Assembly: GCF_046195335.1 (NCBI RefSeq)
Contig: NZ_CP176093.1
DNA: 64,000 bases
Reading direction: 5' to 3' (one strand)
DNA from: Methanospirillum lacunae
Lineage (GTDB): Archaea > Halobacteriota > Methanomicrobia > Methanomicrobiales > Methanospirillaceae
Shown here: in pieces, positions 37,011 to 45,792 of the stretch
How the letters are laid out: each line of letters opens with the position of its first letter
How positions within the stretch are numbered: the stretch's first letter is position 1
The notes under the pieces: model-generated
Told to the model about the DNA's origin: nothing
What the model saw: only the letters and a program-made list of their open reading frames with translations
Database searches by the model: none
Translations under genes and position numbers: made by a program

Positions 37011-37487
37011 ATGGATACTAGATTCCTGGTTTTTTCATTTCTATTGATTCTCCTTTTTATTCCTGGATCTATACTTGCAGAAGATTCCGCAGCAACTTCA
37101 TCAAATATATCCTCAGCTGTAACAACAGGTGCACAAGAGGCACTGATGAACCTCGCTCTTGATGCCAAAGCATATGCTCTGGAAAACGGGAAAACAACTG
37201 CTCTTTCTGCGTTTTCAGATAAAGCAACTTTTGTTAGAAACGGGATGTATATATCAGCGTATAACCAGAGTGGCGTCCTCCTTTCTGATCCCTACCGTGC
37301 AGACAAGATCGGAACCTCATTCATCACCGAGGAACACGACACAGGCATTGTCAGGCAACTAAAAGACCTCGCTCAGTCTGGAGGAGGAATCCTTACTCCT
37401 GAAATGACTGACACCAAAGGGCTCACGTATTATGCTACTGACATTGATGGCGGCTGGTGGATTGTGGCAACATCAGGAAATTCATAG
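37011..37487 (+). CDS. secreted single-Cache-like domain protein
   Basis: 158 residues: a signal peptide (FLLILLFIPGSILA), then a helix and a small Cache-type sensor domain with ISAYNQSGVLLSDPYRADKIGTSF and the closing strands TYYATDIDGGWWIVATS. Such domains normally sit outside the membrane in kinases or chemoreceptors; here there is no kinase, HAMP or second membrane helix, so it would be free or held by its uncleaved signal segment. It may be a solute-binding or decoy sensor, or a fragment of a former receptor. It is divergent from the flavodoxin pseudogene. Confidence 0.7.
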   Translation: MDTRFLVFSFLLILLFIPGSILAEDSAATSSNISSAVTTGAQEALMNLALDAKAYALENGKTTALSAFSDKATFVRNGMYISAYNQSGVLLSDPYRADKIGTSFITEEHDTGIVRQLKDLAQSGGGILTPEMTDTKGLTYYATDIDGGWWIVATSGNS

Positions 37488-37568
37488 ATACATTTTTTTG
37501 CCCATCTTCAAATCAGAATCCTGAACCTGTACGATTATTGTGGAATAAGGGCTAATACACTCACATAT

Positions 37569-38429
37569 ATGATCCTGATCCGGAAACAGACAATCGGGGA
37601 GGCACACGAGGAAGTTGTCAGAACGATAGCAGAACGATGCCAGGGAGAGACCCGGATGACAGAGGACGGAGAGGTTACGTATGATCCTGAGGAGCCGGTC
37701 TGCATCCACATCGAATCGCCGTTCAGCTCTCCGATGAAGTCAAGTGCATCTCTCTTCGGGGATCGGTTTTCAGAGCAGTACCAGAGTTCTTTGTATACCA
37801 TAACCCGCAAGAAAAATGACGGAACAGACGCGACCTATACATATGGAAACCGGCTCAGGGACTACCCGGTCGCATCGCTAGCACTGAAAAAAACAGAACG
37901 TTCATTCCTGGGAAAGATCCTTGACAGTTTCATGGAGAAATGCGGGTATGTGCCTGCAGGATCTACAGGAGAGATAGAATACATCGGTGACGGAAACCTC
38001 GGTGGAATCGATCAAATTCAGACCAGTATTATTAACCGTCTCATTGAAAATCCGAGCAGCCGCCGGGCTGTTGCAATCACCTGGTCTCCGGTGATGGACA
38101 TAACCCGTGATGAACCCCCCTGCCTGCAACTTGTCCAGTGCCAGATAGACAAAACAGATCATCTCAACCTGATATGTCTTTTCAGGAGCAATGACATGCT
38201 CTCTGCGTGGGGTCAGAATGCATTCGGGCTGGCCCATATGCAGAAGTTTATCCTTGAACAAATCAACCAGAGCAGAGAAAAGAAAAAACTCCCCCTTCTC
38301 ACACAGGGATGGCTGGAGACGGTAAGTGTCTCTGCACATATGTATTTCACCCGTGATCAGCTAGAACTGATGAAATTTTTCCAGAAAGAGCAGGCAAAAG
38401 AGTCATTCAAATCTTTTCACAAGACCTGA
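37569..38429 (+). CDS. thyA: thymidylate synthase, archaeal type
   Basis: 286 residues. The nucleophile appears as Cys185 in DEPPCLQLVQ, the phosphate-binding Arg pair as PSSRRAV (165-166), and RSNDMLSAWGQNAFGLAHMQ provides the conserved Asp, Asn and the dUMP-orienting residues. It methylates dUMP, in methanogens probably using a tetrahydromethanopterin C1 carrier. dCMP hydroxymethylase is a close relative but unlikely outside phages. No ThyX competitor was seen. It stands 82 bases after the Cache gene and about 70 before cofH. Confidence 0.85.
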   Translation: MILIRKQTIGEAHEEVVRTIAERCQGETRMTEDGEVTYDPEEPVCIHIESPFSSPMKSSASLFGDRFSEQYQSSLYTITRKKNDGTDATYTYGNRLRDYPVASLALKKTERSFLGKILDSFMEKCGYVPAGSTGEIEYIGDGNLGGIDQIQTSIINRLIENPSSRRAVAITWSPVMDITRDEPPCLQLVQCQIDKTDHLNLICLFRSNDMLSAWGQNAFGLAHMQKFILEQINQSREKKKLPLLTQGWLETVSVSAHMYFTRDQLELMKFFQKEQAKESFKSFHKT

Positions 38430-38498
38430 TCATACCCCTGCACCACCATAAAAACATCCTTTTCCCCTACGTCAACCTCATAAGGAGAACAGGAGACT

Positions 38499-39593
38499 AT
38501 GAGAAGGATGAAACCTCTTGATCTTCTCCTCTCTGACTGTGTGGCAGGCTACCGGCTTACTCCTGAAGAAGCATCAATGCTATTCAAGGTAAAGGGGAGT
38601 GAGGTCTTTCAGGTTGCCAGGGCAGCTGATGAAAAGCGTCACCTGTTAGCAGGCGATCCCATCACTTTTGTCAGGAACCAGAACATCAACTGCACAAACA
38701 TCTGTTCCAACCAGTGTGGATTCTGTGGGTTTGCAAGGCAGCAAGGTGAGAATGGCGCCTACATGTTATCAGCAGGGGAACTGTCAGCCCAGGCACGTCT
38801 TGCAACAGAAAGACATGTCACCGAAATTTGTACTGTCAGCGGGCTTCATCCAGCATTTATGCTCGATTCTTACCTGGATAATTATAAGGTAATCAAAGCT
38901 GCAGCACCACACATTCATCTCCATGCCAGCAACCCGATGGAGGTTGCATATGCTGCACGAAAGAGCATGTGTTCCACCCATGAGGTCCTGACTGCATTTA
39001 AAGAAGCTGGTGTTGAAACAATCTGTGGAACTGCTGCAGAGATCTTGTCTGATCCGATAAGGGCAATCATCTGTCCTGGAAAAATCTCCACTAATGAATG
39101 GATACGGATCATCAGGGAGGCTCATAGTCTCGGGATGAAATCCACAGCCACCATCATGTACGGCCACTGCGAGAGCGAAGAGGACCGGGCAGAACACCTC
39201 TCCATCCTCAGAACCATACAGGATGAAACGCATGGGTTTACCGAGTTTGTTCCCCTCTCATTTGTTCACCAGAAAACTGCGATCTATAAAAATGGAACTG
39301 CGCGACCCGGCGCTACCGGGAGAGAAGACATGTTGATGCTGGCAGTGTCACGATTGTTCCTAGACAATTTTCGAAACATTCAGGTGTCGTGGGTAAAATA
39401 CGGGATGAAGATGGCACAGATCGGGCTCATAGCAGGAGCAAATGATCTCGGAGGAACACTCTATGAAGAGAGCATATCACGGGAAGCAGGAGCCGTTTCA
39501 GGCTCATACATGGATCCCTCAGAGATGGAATACATAGCAACAGATCTCGGCAGAACCCTGAAGGAACGTCGAACAGACTATACCCTGATATAA
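38499..39593 (+). CDS. cofH: FO synthase subunit 2, radical SAM
   Basis: 364 residues. The radical-SAM cluster is CSNQCGFC (Cys 69, 73, 76), with VSGLHPAF after it and a complete C-terminal half (GGTLYEESISREAG) typical of CofH. With CofG it joins tyrosine-derived 4-hydroxybenzyl to the ribityl-uracil precursor to form FO, the chromophore of coenzyme F420. CofG is not in the window. AGGAG lies a few bases before the ATG at 38499. The methanopterin fusion gene follows after 8 nt, an operon of two cofactor genes. Confidence 0.95.
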   Translation: MRRMKPLDLLLSDCVAGYRLTPEEASMLFKVKGSEVFQVARAADEKRHLLAGDPITFVRNQNINCTNICSNQCGFCGFARQQGENGAYMLSAGELSAQARLATERHVTEICTVSGLHPAFMLDSYLDNYKVIKAAAPHIHLHASNPMEVAYAARKSMCSTHEVLTAFKEAGVETICGTAAEILSDPIRAIICPGKISTNEWIRIIREAHSLGMKSTATIMYGHCESEEDRAEHLSILRTIQDETHGFTEFVPLSFVHQKTAIYKNGTARPGATGREDMLMLAVSRLFLDNFRNIQVSWVKYGMKMAQIGLIAGANDLGGTLYEESISREAGAVSGSYMDPSEMEYIATDLGRTLKERRTDYTLI

Positions 39594-39601
39594 CCTCCAT
39601 C

Positions 39602-41158
39602 ATGACCACCCCGACAGATCCAAAAACTCCGGATTATGCTGCCATGCTCCGCTCAATCGAGGAGAAGACCGGGCCAATATCTGACGCAATCAAAGCGTTG
39701 CTCATCACTGACGGGTCAGTTACAAGACTTCTCGAATGTTACAACGAATCACCGATCTCAATCCGGACAGTGACACAACAGGTCATTCCTGCAGGTGAGG
39801 AGATCGCCGAGGAGATGGAGATCAGAACAGGCGATCCGGTAAATTATCGCGTCGTTGAGATCTGCGATCAGAGTATGGATATCCCGCTTGTCCATGCAGT
39901 CTCATACTGCCCGGTCAACCGGCTCCCTGAACATGCCAGAGCGAGCCTGATGAAGGCCGATATTCCAATAGGGCATATCCTCCGTGATGAAAAGATAGAA
40001 TCCCGCAGGGAGATAACCAGCATCAGGACCTTTTCAGGTTCAGATGCTCCACCTTCACTCCCGGTATCAGTGGCATCAGGAAGAGTGTTTGCACGCCGGT
40101 ACCGGATTATTCATCAGAACCAGCCTCTTTTCAGGATTGATGAGTTCGTTCCTGACCACCTCTTTTCAGGTACCAAGAGAGTAACGATTCGGACTCCATC
40201 ACGACTCCATCTCTGCCTCATCGATATGAACGGATCTCTTGGCAGGGTGGACGGCGGTGTTGGCATCACCCTTGACAGACCAGGATATGTAATCACGGCA
40301 GAACCCGCTCTTGAAACCAGGATCATCACTGATGATGAGGAATTGAAAACAAGAACACTCGGAATCGTGAATACCCTTGCTGAAGAGCAAGGCTATGATC
40401 CTGATGTTGCCATCAGAATCAGTGAGGTCATACCTTCCCACAGCGGCCTTGGAAGCGGGACCCAGCTTGCTCTTTCGGTTGCCACGGCCATGGCCCTGAT
40501 ATCAGGAAAGAAAGGCGATGACACGGCAAGAATTACCGGAAGGGGCGGAACTTCAGGGATAGGGGTCAGGGCATTTGCCGATGGAGGGGTAATTGTTGAT
40601 GGAGGACACCGGTTTGGTCCTGGAAAAGAGAAAGAATCCTTCCTCCCGTCCTCGGCATCAAAAGGTGTACGCAAGGCCCCGATTATTGGCAGATACGAAT
40701 TCCCAAGAGACTGGAGGATCATCCTCTGTCTCCCAGAGGCAAGGCCCGGGGCAAGCGGTCATGCAGAAAAGGAGATCTTCAGAAAGTCCTGCCCGGTTCC
40801 ACTTCCCGAGGTTGAGAAGATATCACACTTGGTGTTGATGCAGATGATTCCTGCCCTTATCGAAGAAGATCTTGACCAGTTTGGCAGGTCAATAACCGCG
40901 CTCAGAAGTTACGGGTTCAAACGTGACGAACTAGCCCTGCAGACCCCCGCACTTCACAACATGCTCGATTACATGACTTCATGCGGTGCGGCCGGAGCGG
41001 GAATGAGTTCGTTTGGTCCGGCCCTGTATGCAATAACCGATACAAATAGTACCGATCTCGCCGGCGATATCCAGTCCTACCTGGATGACCAGTGCGGTGG
41101 AGAGGTCAGAGTTGTCAGGGGAAAGAACACCGGGGCATCGATCAGGTGTACCAGTTAA
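39602..41158 (+). CDS. chorismate lyase-like / beta-RFAP synthase fusion (methanopterin synthesis)
   Basis: 518 residues, two domains. Residues ~1-190 resemble the archaeal chorismate--pyruvate lyase (DUF98) fold: RTGDPVNYRVVEI, ARASLMKADIPIGHIL and FARRYRIIHQNQPLFRIDEFVP. Residues ~200-518 are a GHMP-kinase-fold beta-ribofuranosylaminobenzene 5'-phosphate synthase: RTPSRLHLCLIDM, LGRVDGGVGITLDRP, HSGLGSGTQLAL, GGTSGIGVRAF. The first would make a hydroxybenzoate from chorismate, the second joins an aromatic acid to PRPP with loss of CO2, the first committed step of methanopterin. The fusion implies the two steps are coupled. Confidence 0.85.
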   Translation: MTTPTDPKTPDYAAMLRSIEEKTGPISDAIKALLITDGSVTRLLECYNESPISIRTVTQQVIPAGEEIAEEMEIRTGDPVNYRVVEICDQSMDIPLVHAVSYCPVNRLPEHARASLMKADIPIGHILRDEKIESRREITSIRTFSGSDAPPSLPVSVASGRVFARRYRIIHQNQPLFRIDEFVPDHLFSGTKRVTIRTPSRLHLCLIDMNGSLGRVDGGVGITLDRPGYVITAEPALETRIITDDEELKTRTLGIVNTLAEEQGYDPDVAIRISEVIPSHSGLGSGTQLALSVATAMALISGKKGDDTARITGRGGTSGIGVRAFADGGVIVDGGHRFGPGKEKESFLPSSASKGVRKAPIIGRYEFPRDWRIILCLPEARPGASGHAEKEIFRKSCPVPLPEVEKISHLVLMQMIPALIEEDLDQFGRSITALRSYGFKRDELALQTPALHNMLDYMTSCGAAGAGMSSFGPALYAITDTNSTDLAGDIQSYLDDQCGGEVRVVRGKNTGASIRCTS

Positions 41159-41260
41159 GGTTATAATTTCAATTGGTGCACAGGCCATGCACCCTGATCC
41201 CTTCCTGTTTCCTGACTACAGAACATAATCTCTTTTATTGTTCAAGATAACAGATATCGT

Positions 41261-43300
41261 ATGCAGCTCACCGAGTTCAGGGTCCAGAACTATAAGATTA
41301 TTAATGACACCGGCTGGATCCCGGTCGAGGATCTCACCATCTTTGTGGGGAAGAATGAATCAGGAAAGTCAGCTATTTTTCGAGCACTCTCAAAACTAAA
41401 CCCTTCTGATGGTGAAGGATATGACGGACTGAAAGAATTTCCACGCCAGCGGTATGCAGAAGAGATAACAAAGACAGACTGGCCTGCTGCATCAGGCAGG
41501 TTCAGCCTCTCTCCCCGCGAACAGGAAGAGATCAGGGCACTTTCAGATCTCTGTAATGATGTACATGGGGTAGAGGTAACCCGGCATTACACCGGAAAAT
41601 ACAGTATTACATATAACCCAGATATCGGTGTTGAACTAGTCACTGCGAAAGATCTTACATACGTCATTGATGTGGCCATAGAGCAGTTCAGGAATCTAAT
41701 AGCACCTGAAGGCAGGGGTGAAGTCCTTGGAAGGATCAAAGGTGAACTGCTCTCGATCCTGGAAGAACAAAAAGAAGTAGCATCAAACGCTGGACAGGTG
41801 CAGAAACGGCATATCACTGATCTTATCAATATGGTCAAGACCAGGGGAAATGAGCAGTGGCAACTTGAACTTATAAACCCAATTTGTGAGCCCATATACA
41901 GTCTTGTCAGGCAGATAGAAGTATACGAAAGTCTGATGGCTGCAAACCGGTATATCATCGATCACATCCCCAAATTCGTATACTTTGATCAATACAGCGT
42001 CATTGAGAGTGCAATCCATATTCCCACTTTTATTGCAACCCTGAAAAGTCACCCAGACAGCCCCAGCCTTCGGGCAACAAACTGTCTCTTCAGGCATGTC
42101 AACCTGGACCTTGACATCCTTGACAAACTCGGAACCCATAAGAATGCTACTGATGAAAACCCCATCATCCGCAGACAGGTGGATGAACGGTCAATTCTCC
42201 TCTCCACCGCATCCAACCAGATGAGCAGGAGATTTGAAAACTGGTGGGACCAACGTCGTATCAGGTTCAGGTATGATATCGATGGGGATTACTTCAGGGT
42301 GTGGGTATCAGATGACCTTGACACTTCAGAGATAGAGCTTGAGCAGCGGAGCGCCGGTCTTCAATACTTCTTCTCATTCTACCTGATCTTCCTTGTCGAA
42401 TCAGGAGATGTATACCAGGACAGTATTCTTCTCCTGGATGAACCTGGTTTGCAGCTCCATCCAACAGCACAACAACATTCGGTGAAATTCTTTGAGAGAC
42501 TTTCACAAGAGAACCAGATCATGTACTCAACTCATTCACCGTTTATGATCGATCTGGATCACCTCGAAAGGATCAGAACAGTGCATGAGAGTGAGGATGG
42601 CACAACCAGAGTCTCGGCCACTGAATGGCCGACTGATCATGAGTCTCTCTTCCCACTAGAGGCGGCCCTGGCATACCGGATTGCATCACGTACGTATATA
42701 GGAGGCAGGCAGCTTCTGGTCGAAGATATTGTGGATCTCTGGCTGCTTCAGGCAATGAACTACGCTGTCGAAAAGATCGGAAAATCAGGACTTGAACCTG
42801 GCATCACCATCACACCTGCCGGTGGTGCTGCAAACCTTATCCCGCTTGCAAGTCTCATCCGGTCCCATAAAAACCCGGTGTCAGTACTCCTTTCAGGGCA
42901 ACATATCCCTGCAGATGCTCTAACAAGATTATCAGGAATGAATACTGAACGGGAAAAGTTCCTTCTTTTGTATAGTCAGATTACAGGGACGCCAGGCTCT
43001 ACGATTGAGGATGTTTTCAACCACGACTACTATACCCGCTGTGTCAAGGATGTGTATCCAAACATGGTGGTCACATCGGGATCTGGGGAGAATTCTGGAG
43101 AGAGAGATGGTAACCAGGGAATTTTGCATGCAGTGAGTGAAGCTATCGACCGGAGACAGGGAGAGAAGTTTGAACGATGGAAGGTCGCGGAGACCCTGTC
43201 TGACCGGATATGCGAAGCACCGGGCATGGTTGACGATGAGACTGTTCAGCGGTTTGTACGATTGTTTGAAGAGATCAACAAAGCAACAAGGGCAGAATAA
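41261..43300 (+). CDS. OLD-like AAA ATPase with degenerate Toprim region
   Basis: 679 residues. Walker A is GKNESGKS (30-37), the ABC-type signature/Walker B region gives ILLLDEPGLQLHP near 389, and the switch His is in STHSPFMID. This is the ABC-ATPase half of OLD-family nucleases. The C-terminal part begins like Toprim with QLLVEDIVD (about 483) but the position of the DxD metal motif reads VLLSGQ (about 541), without acidic residues, so cleavage chemistry is doubtful. No gajB, abiA or other defence partner adjoins it. It is a lone gene after the mpt fusion, 103 bases downstream. Confidence 0.8.
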   Translation: MQLTEFRVQNYKIINDTGWIPVEDLTIFVGKNESGKSAIFRALSKLNPSDGEGYDGLKEFPRQRYAEEITKTDWPAASGRFSLSPREQEEIRALSDLCNDVHGVEVTRHYTGKYSITYNPDIGVELVTAKDLTYVIDVAIEQFRNLIAPEGRGEVLGRIKGELLSILEEQKEVASNAGQVQKRHITDLINMVKTRGNEQWQLELINPICEPIYSLVRQIEVYESLMAANRYIIDHIPKFVYFDQYSVIESAIHIPTFIATLKSHPDSPSLRATNCLFRHVNLDLDILDKLGTHKNATDENPIIRRQVDERSILLSTASNQMSRRFENWWDQRRIRFRYDIDGDYFRVWVSDDLDTSEIELEQRSAGLQYFFSFYLIFLVESGDVYQDSILLLDEPGLQLHPTAQQHSVKFFERLSQENQIMYSTHSPFMIDLDHLERIRTVHESEDGTTRVSATEWPTDHESLFPLEAALAYRIASRTYIGGRQLLVEDIVDLWLLQAMNYAVEKIGKSGLEPGITITPAGGAANLIPLASLIRSHKNPVSVLLSGQHIPADALTRLSGMNTEREKFLLLYSQITGTPGSTIEDVFNHDYYTRCVKDVYPNMVVTSGSGENSGERDGNQGILHAVSEAIDRRQGEKFERWKVAETLSDRICEAPGMVDDETVQRFVRLFEEINKATRAE

Positions 43301-43310
43301 TTTCAGAGAT

Positions 43311-43332
43311 ATCCGGTTTTAAAATCCCGGAT
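43311..43332. terminator. small hairpin between convergent genes
   Basis: ATCCGG (43311-43316) and CCGGAT (43327-43332) flank a ten-base AT loop just after the stop of the OLD-like gene, in the ~230-base gap between convergent genes. A run of six T follows about 30 bases later. A termination role is likely but cannot be proved from sequence. Confidence 0.4.
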
Positions 43333-43526
43333 ACGTAGGAAATACCAGCATTAGCACTTACTTTTTTCCCTGAATGAGGACCTTGCGTGAAAGTCTGATG
43401 GTTTTTTTAGATTCAATCAAAAATAAGAACCTCCTTACTTTCAGAGTCAAAAATAGTGGTAAAGAATTGTAGTATCTTTGTGATGGAACAATCACACATA
43501 ACACAGAGTGTCTTATAATAACCGGA

Positions 43527-44513
43527 TCAGAGGTCAGGCCCCGGTATTTCTCGCATCCTGATGATCTCTTTTATCACAGCCTCACCAACCTCTTTCGTCC
43601 CAGCTTTCCCGCCAAGGTCAGGAGTTTTTATCCCGTCTGCAAGCACCTTCTGGATTGCAGCCTCTACAATCTTTGCATTCTCCCTCTCCTGAGCATACTT
43701 CAGGAGCAATGAGATACACCTGATAGCTGCAATGGGGTTCGCAATGCCTTTTCCTGCAATATCTGGAGCACTGCCGTGTACAGGCTCAAAAAGAGCATGG
43801 TCTTTTCCGATGTTTGCACTTGGAAGCATCCCAAGCCCTCCCTCAAGGTAGGCAGCAGCATCAGAAAGAATGTCACCAAAAATATTAGTGGTGACTATTA
43901 CATCATACCGCTCCGGATGCTGGAGCACATCAAGAACCAGGGCATCAATGTATTTTTTGTCAACCGAGACATCGATTTTTTCTGCTTCTTCCTGGCAGAT
44001 CCGAACGAAAAAGACATCTGACTTTAAGATGTTTGCCTTGTTACCAATTGTCAGATGACGTCTTCTTCTGCGGGCACATGAACTTGCAAACCGTGCTATT
44101 CTTCGTGAACCTTCCTCGGTCACCAGACGGATTGTGCAGGCCCGGTCCTTCTCCTCCCATTCAATCCCGGAATAGAGGCCTTCAGTATTCTCACGAACAA
44201 TCAGGATATCAAAGCCTGACCCAAAAACCGGCCGTAAATTTGCATAGAGGTCAAGTTCCTTTCTGATGGTGAGAATGACACTTTTATATGCCGGATCAGG
44301 CGGTGTAGTGATAGCTCCGAAAAGGATCAGGTCTGCTTCCTTTAGGGCAGATCGGGTTGTCTGTGAGAGTGGATCACCGGTCCGCTTCCAGCACTCATAT
44401 CCGAGATATACCTGACTGTACTCCCATTCAGGATGAAAAATCTTGAGGACATCAACTGCCGGTGCGATCACTTCAGGACCGATACCATCACCAGGTGCAA
44501 CCACTACTTTCAT
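43527..44513 (-). CDS. aksF: isohomocitrate / 3-isopropylmalate dehydrogenase
   Basis: 328 residues of the isopropylmalate/isocitrate dehydrogenase family. The substrate site is TIRKELDLYANLRPV, the catalytic segment IVRENTEGLYSGIE, the metal-binding Asp motif TTNIFGDILSDAAAYL, and the NAD site HGSAPDIAGKGIANP. Such enzymes in methanogens include LeuB and AksF (isohomocitrate dehydrogenase of coenzyme B synthesis). AksF is preferred because of the adjacent AksA-like gene; LeuB is possible. Last gene of the overlapping minus-strand operon; its ATG overlaps the stop of the gene upstream by four bases. Confidence 0.88.
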   Translation of the reverse strand: MKVVVAPGDGIGPEVIAPAVDVLKIFHPEWEYSQVYLGYECWKRTGDPLSQTTRSALKEADLILFGAITTPPDPAYKSVILTIRKELDLYANLRPVFGSGFDILIVRENTEGLYSGIEWEEKDRACTIRLVTEEGSRRIARFASSCARRRRRHLTIGNKANILKSDVFFVRICQEEAEKIDVSVDKKYIDALVLDVLQHPERYDVIVTTNIFGDILSDAAAYLEGGLGMLPSANIGKDHALFEPVHGSAPDIAGKGIANPIAAIRCISLLLKYAQERENAKIVEAAIQKVLADGIKTPDLGGKAGTKEVGEAVIKEIIRMREIPGPDL

Positions 44514-45307
44514 CTGTTTTTCCTCTCATTCATCAATTCATACACCGCATCTGCAATCTGTTTCGGAGAGGCTCCCCAGTGTACAACCACGCCATACTTC
44601 CCGTTTATTGTCTGAACTCCCGTCCGTTCAGCCCTGCAGCACCGGGCAATGAACAGTTCTTCGTGAGCGGCATTTGCCGGACATATATCAATAACCGGGA
44701 AGTCTTTGCCATAACAATCAGAAAGGACCTGCCGTGCAGTCATACATCCTGCAACCTGTTCACTACCGGTGAGGTGATCTGAATCAATTGTCCTGGAAAA
44801 ACCTCCAGCCCGGCAGGGAAAGACATCTGCTCCGGTCTCCCTGATATCCCGGACATGATACTCAAACTGGATCTCTAATTCACCAAAGAGTCCGGTTGCC
44901 TCAAGTGCCCTGATGGTCTCTGCAAGATGGGCTCTCGGTGGTGTCACATCATACACATGGACTGTAGAGAGGGCTCCAGGATCAGGATCACAGACGAAGG
45001 TCTTGTGCTCGTCAATGCCGGTAAAAATGGTACATCGTTTTCCGGTCTCTGCAGCCCGGCGAATCAGGTCACCCCGGTTATGCAAAATCACCCGCTCCGG
45101 GTACTGATAGACCTCATCAGCAGATGCAATCAGACTCACCGATTTAACCGGCCTCATCATACCGGACCCTTCCCCTGCCTCGACAGAGAGGATCTCAAAA
45201 CCTTCCGGGACCTCGTGAAGGAGGTACTGTGAGAGAAAATAGACCTGATCACCTACCGGTTTTTCACCTGCATACCCGACACATTTGCAATGCGGTGGAA
45301 AGATCAT
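44510..45307 (-). CDS. unrecognised protein embedded in the aks operon
   Basis: 265 residues from ATG 45307, which forms an ATGA overlap with the small dehydratase subunit upstream; its own stop overlaps the dehydrogenase start likewise. No known domain was recognised. Notable features are many Cys (CKCVG near the start, FPCRAGGFSR, VAGCMTARQ, ARCCRAERT), and a C-terminal KYGVVVHWGASPKQIADAVYELM. It is soluble, with alternating strand and helix. Placement inside the pathway operon implies a role in the same process, for example a thiol-handling or accessory step; that is inference. A longer frame to 45388 exists but overlaps the neighbour by about 85 bases. Confidence 0.7.
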   Translation of the reverse strand: MIFPPHCKCVGYAGEKPVGDQVYFLSQYLLHEVPEGFEILSVEAGEGSGMMRPVKSVSLIASADEVYQYPERVILHNRGDLIRRAAETGKRCTIFTGIDEHKTFVCDPDPGALSTVHVYDVTPPRAHLAETIRALEATGLFGELEIQFEYHVRDIRETGADVFPCRAGGFSRTIDSDHLTGSEQVAGCMTARQVLSDCYGKDFPVIDICPANAAHEELFIARCCRAERTGVQTINGKYGVVVHWGASPKQIADAVYELMNERKNR

Positions 45308-45792
45308 CTGGAAAGTCTCCTTTTCCAGTACTCTACAAGACCACCGGCCTCCAGGATCTCCTGCATCCTGGGTGAGAGTGAGAGACATTCACGTGTTACC
45401 CTGTCTGTTCTCATCATCCCGGTCCTACAGTCATACGTAACCATCTCTCCGTTTGTACAGGGGAATTCTTCACATTCAAGCACCGGAATGCCTACGTTAA
45501 TACAATTCCTGAAAAATATCCGTGCAAACGAAGGGGCAACAACAGCAAGAACTCCAGCCTCACGCAGGGCCATAACCGCCTGCTCACGAGAGGACCCACA
45601 CCCCATATTCTTGCCTGCAACAAGCACACATCCTTTCAGACGGGGTGCAATGGTGGGATCCAGATCTTCAAAGGCATGTTCAGCCCAGACGCTTCGATCT
45701 TTGGTTCTGAGATACCTGCCTGCAATGACAAGGTCTGTATCAATATCCTCCCCGATGCAGACAGCCGGACCAGAACCTGCAATGAGGGTCAT
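45304..45792 (-). CDS. aksE: homoaconitase / 3-isopropylmalate dehydratase small subunit
   Basis: 162 residues, the swivel domain of the aconitase family: DTDLVIAGRYL near the start, the conserved GKNMGCGSSREQAVMAL loop and IFFRNCINVGIPV. The substrate-selecting loop in the archaeal small subunit (the YLRT stretch of MJ1271-type enzymes) reads GRYLRTKD here, which contains the YLRT of homoaconitase HACN, not the YLVY/YLVI of isopropylmalate isomerase. That supports an AksE role. Forms a heterodimer with the large subunit encoded next to it. Confidence 0.85.
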   Translation of the reverse strand: MTLIAGSGPAVCIGEDIDTDLVIAGRYLRTKDRSVWAEHAFEDLDPTIAPRLKGCVLVAGKNMGCGSSREQAVMALREAGVLAVVAPSFARIFFRNCINVGIPVLECEEFPCTNGEMVTYDCRTGMMRTDRVTRECLSLSPRMQEILEAGGLVEYWKRRLSR

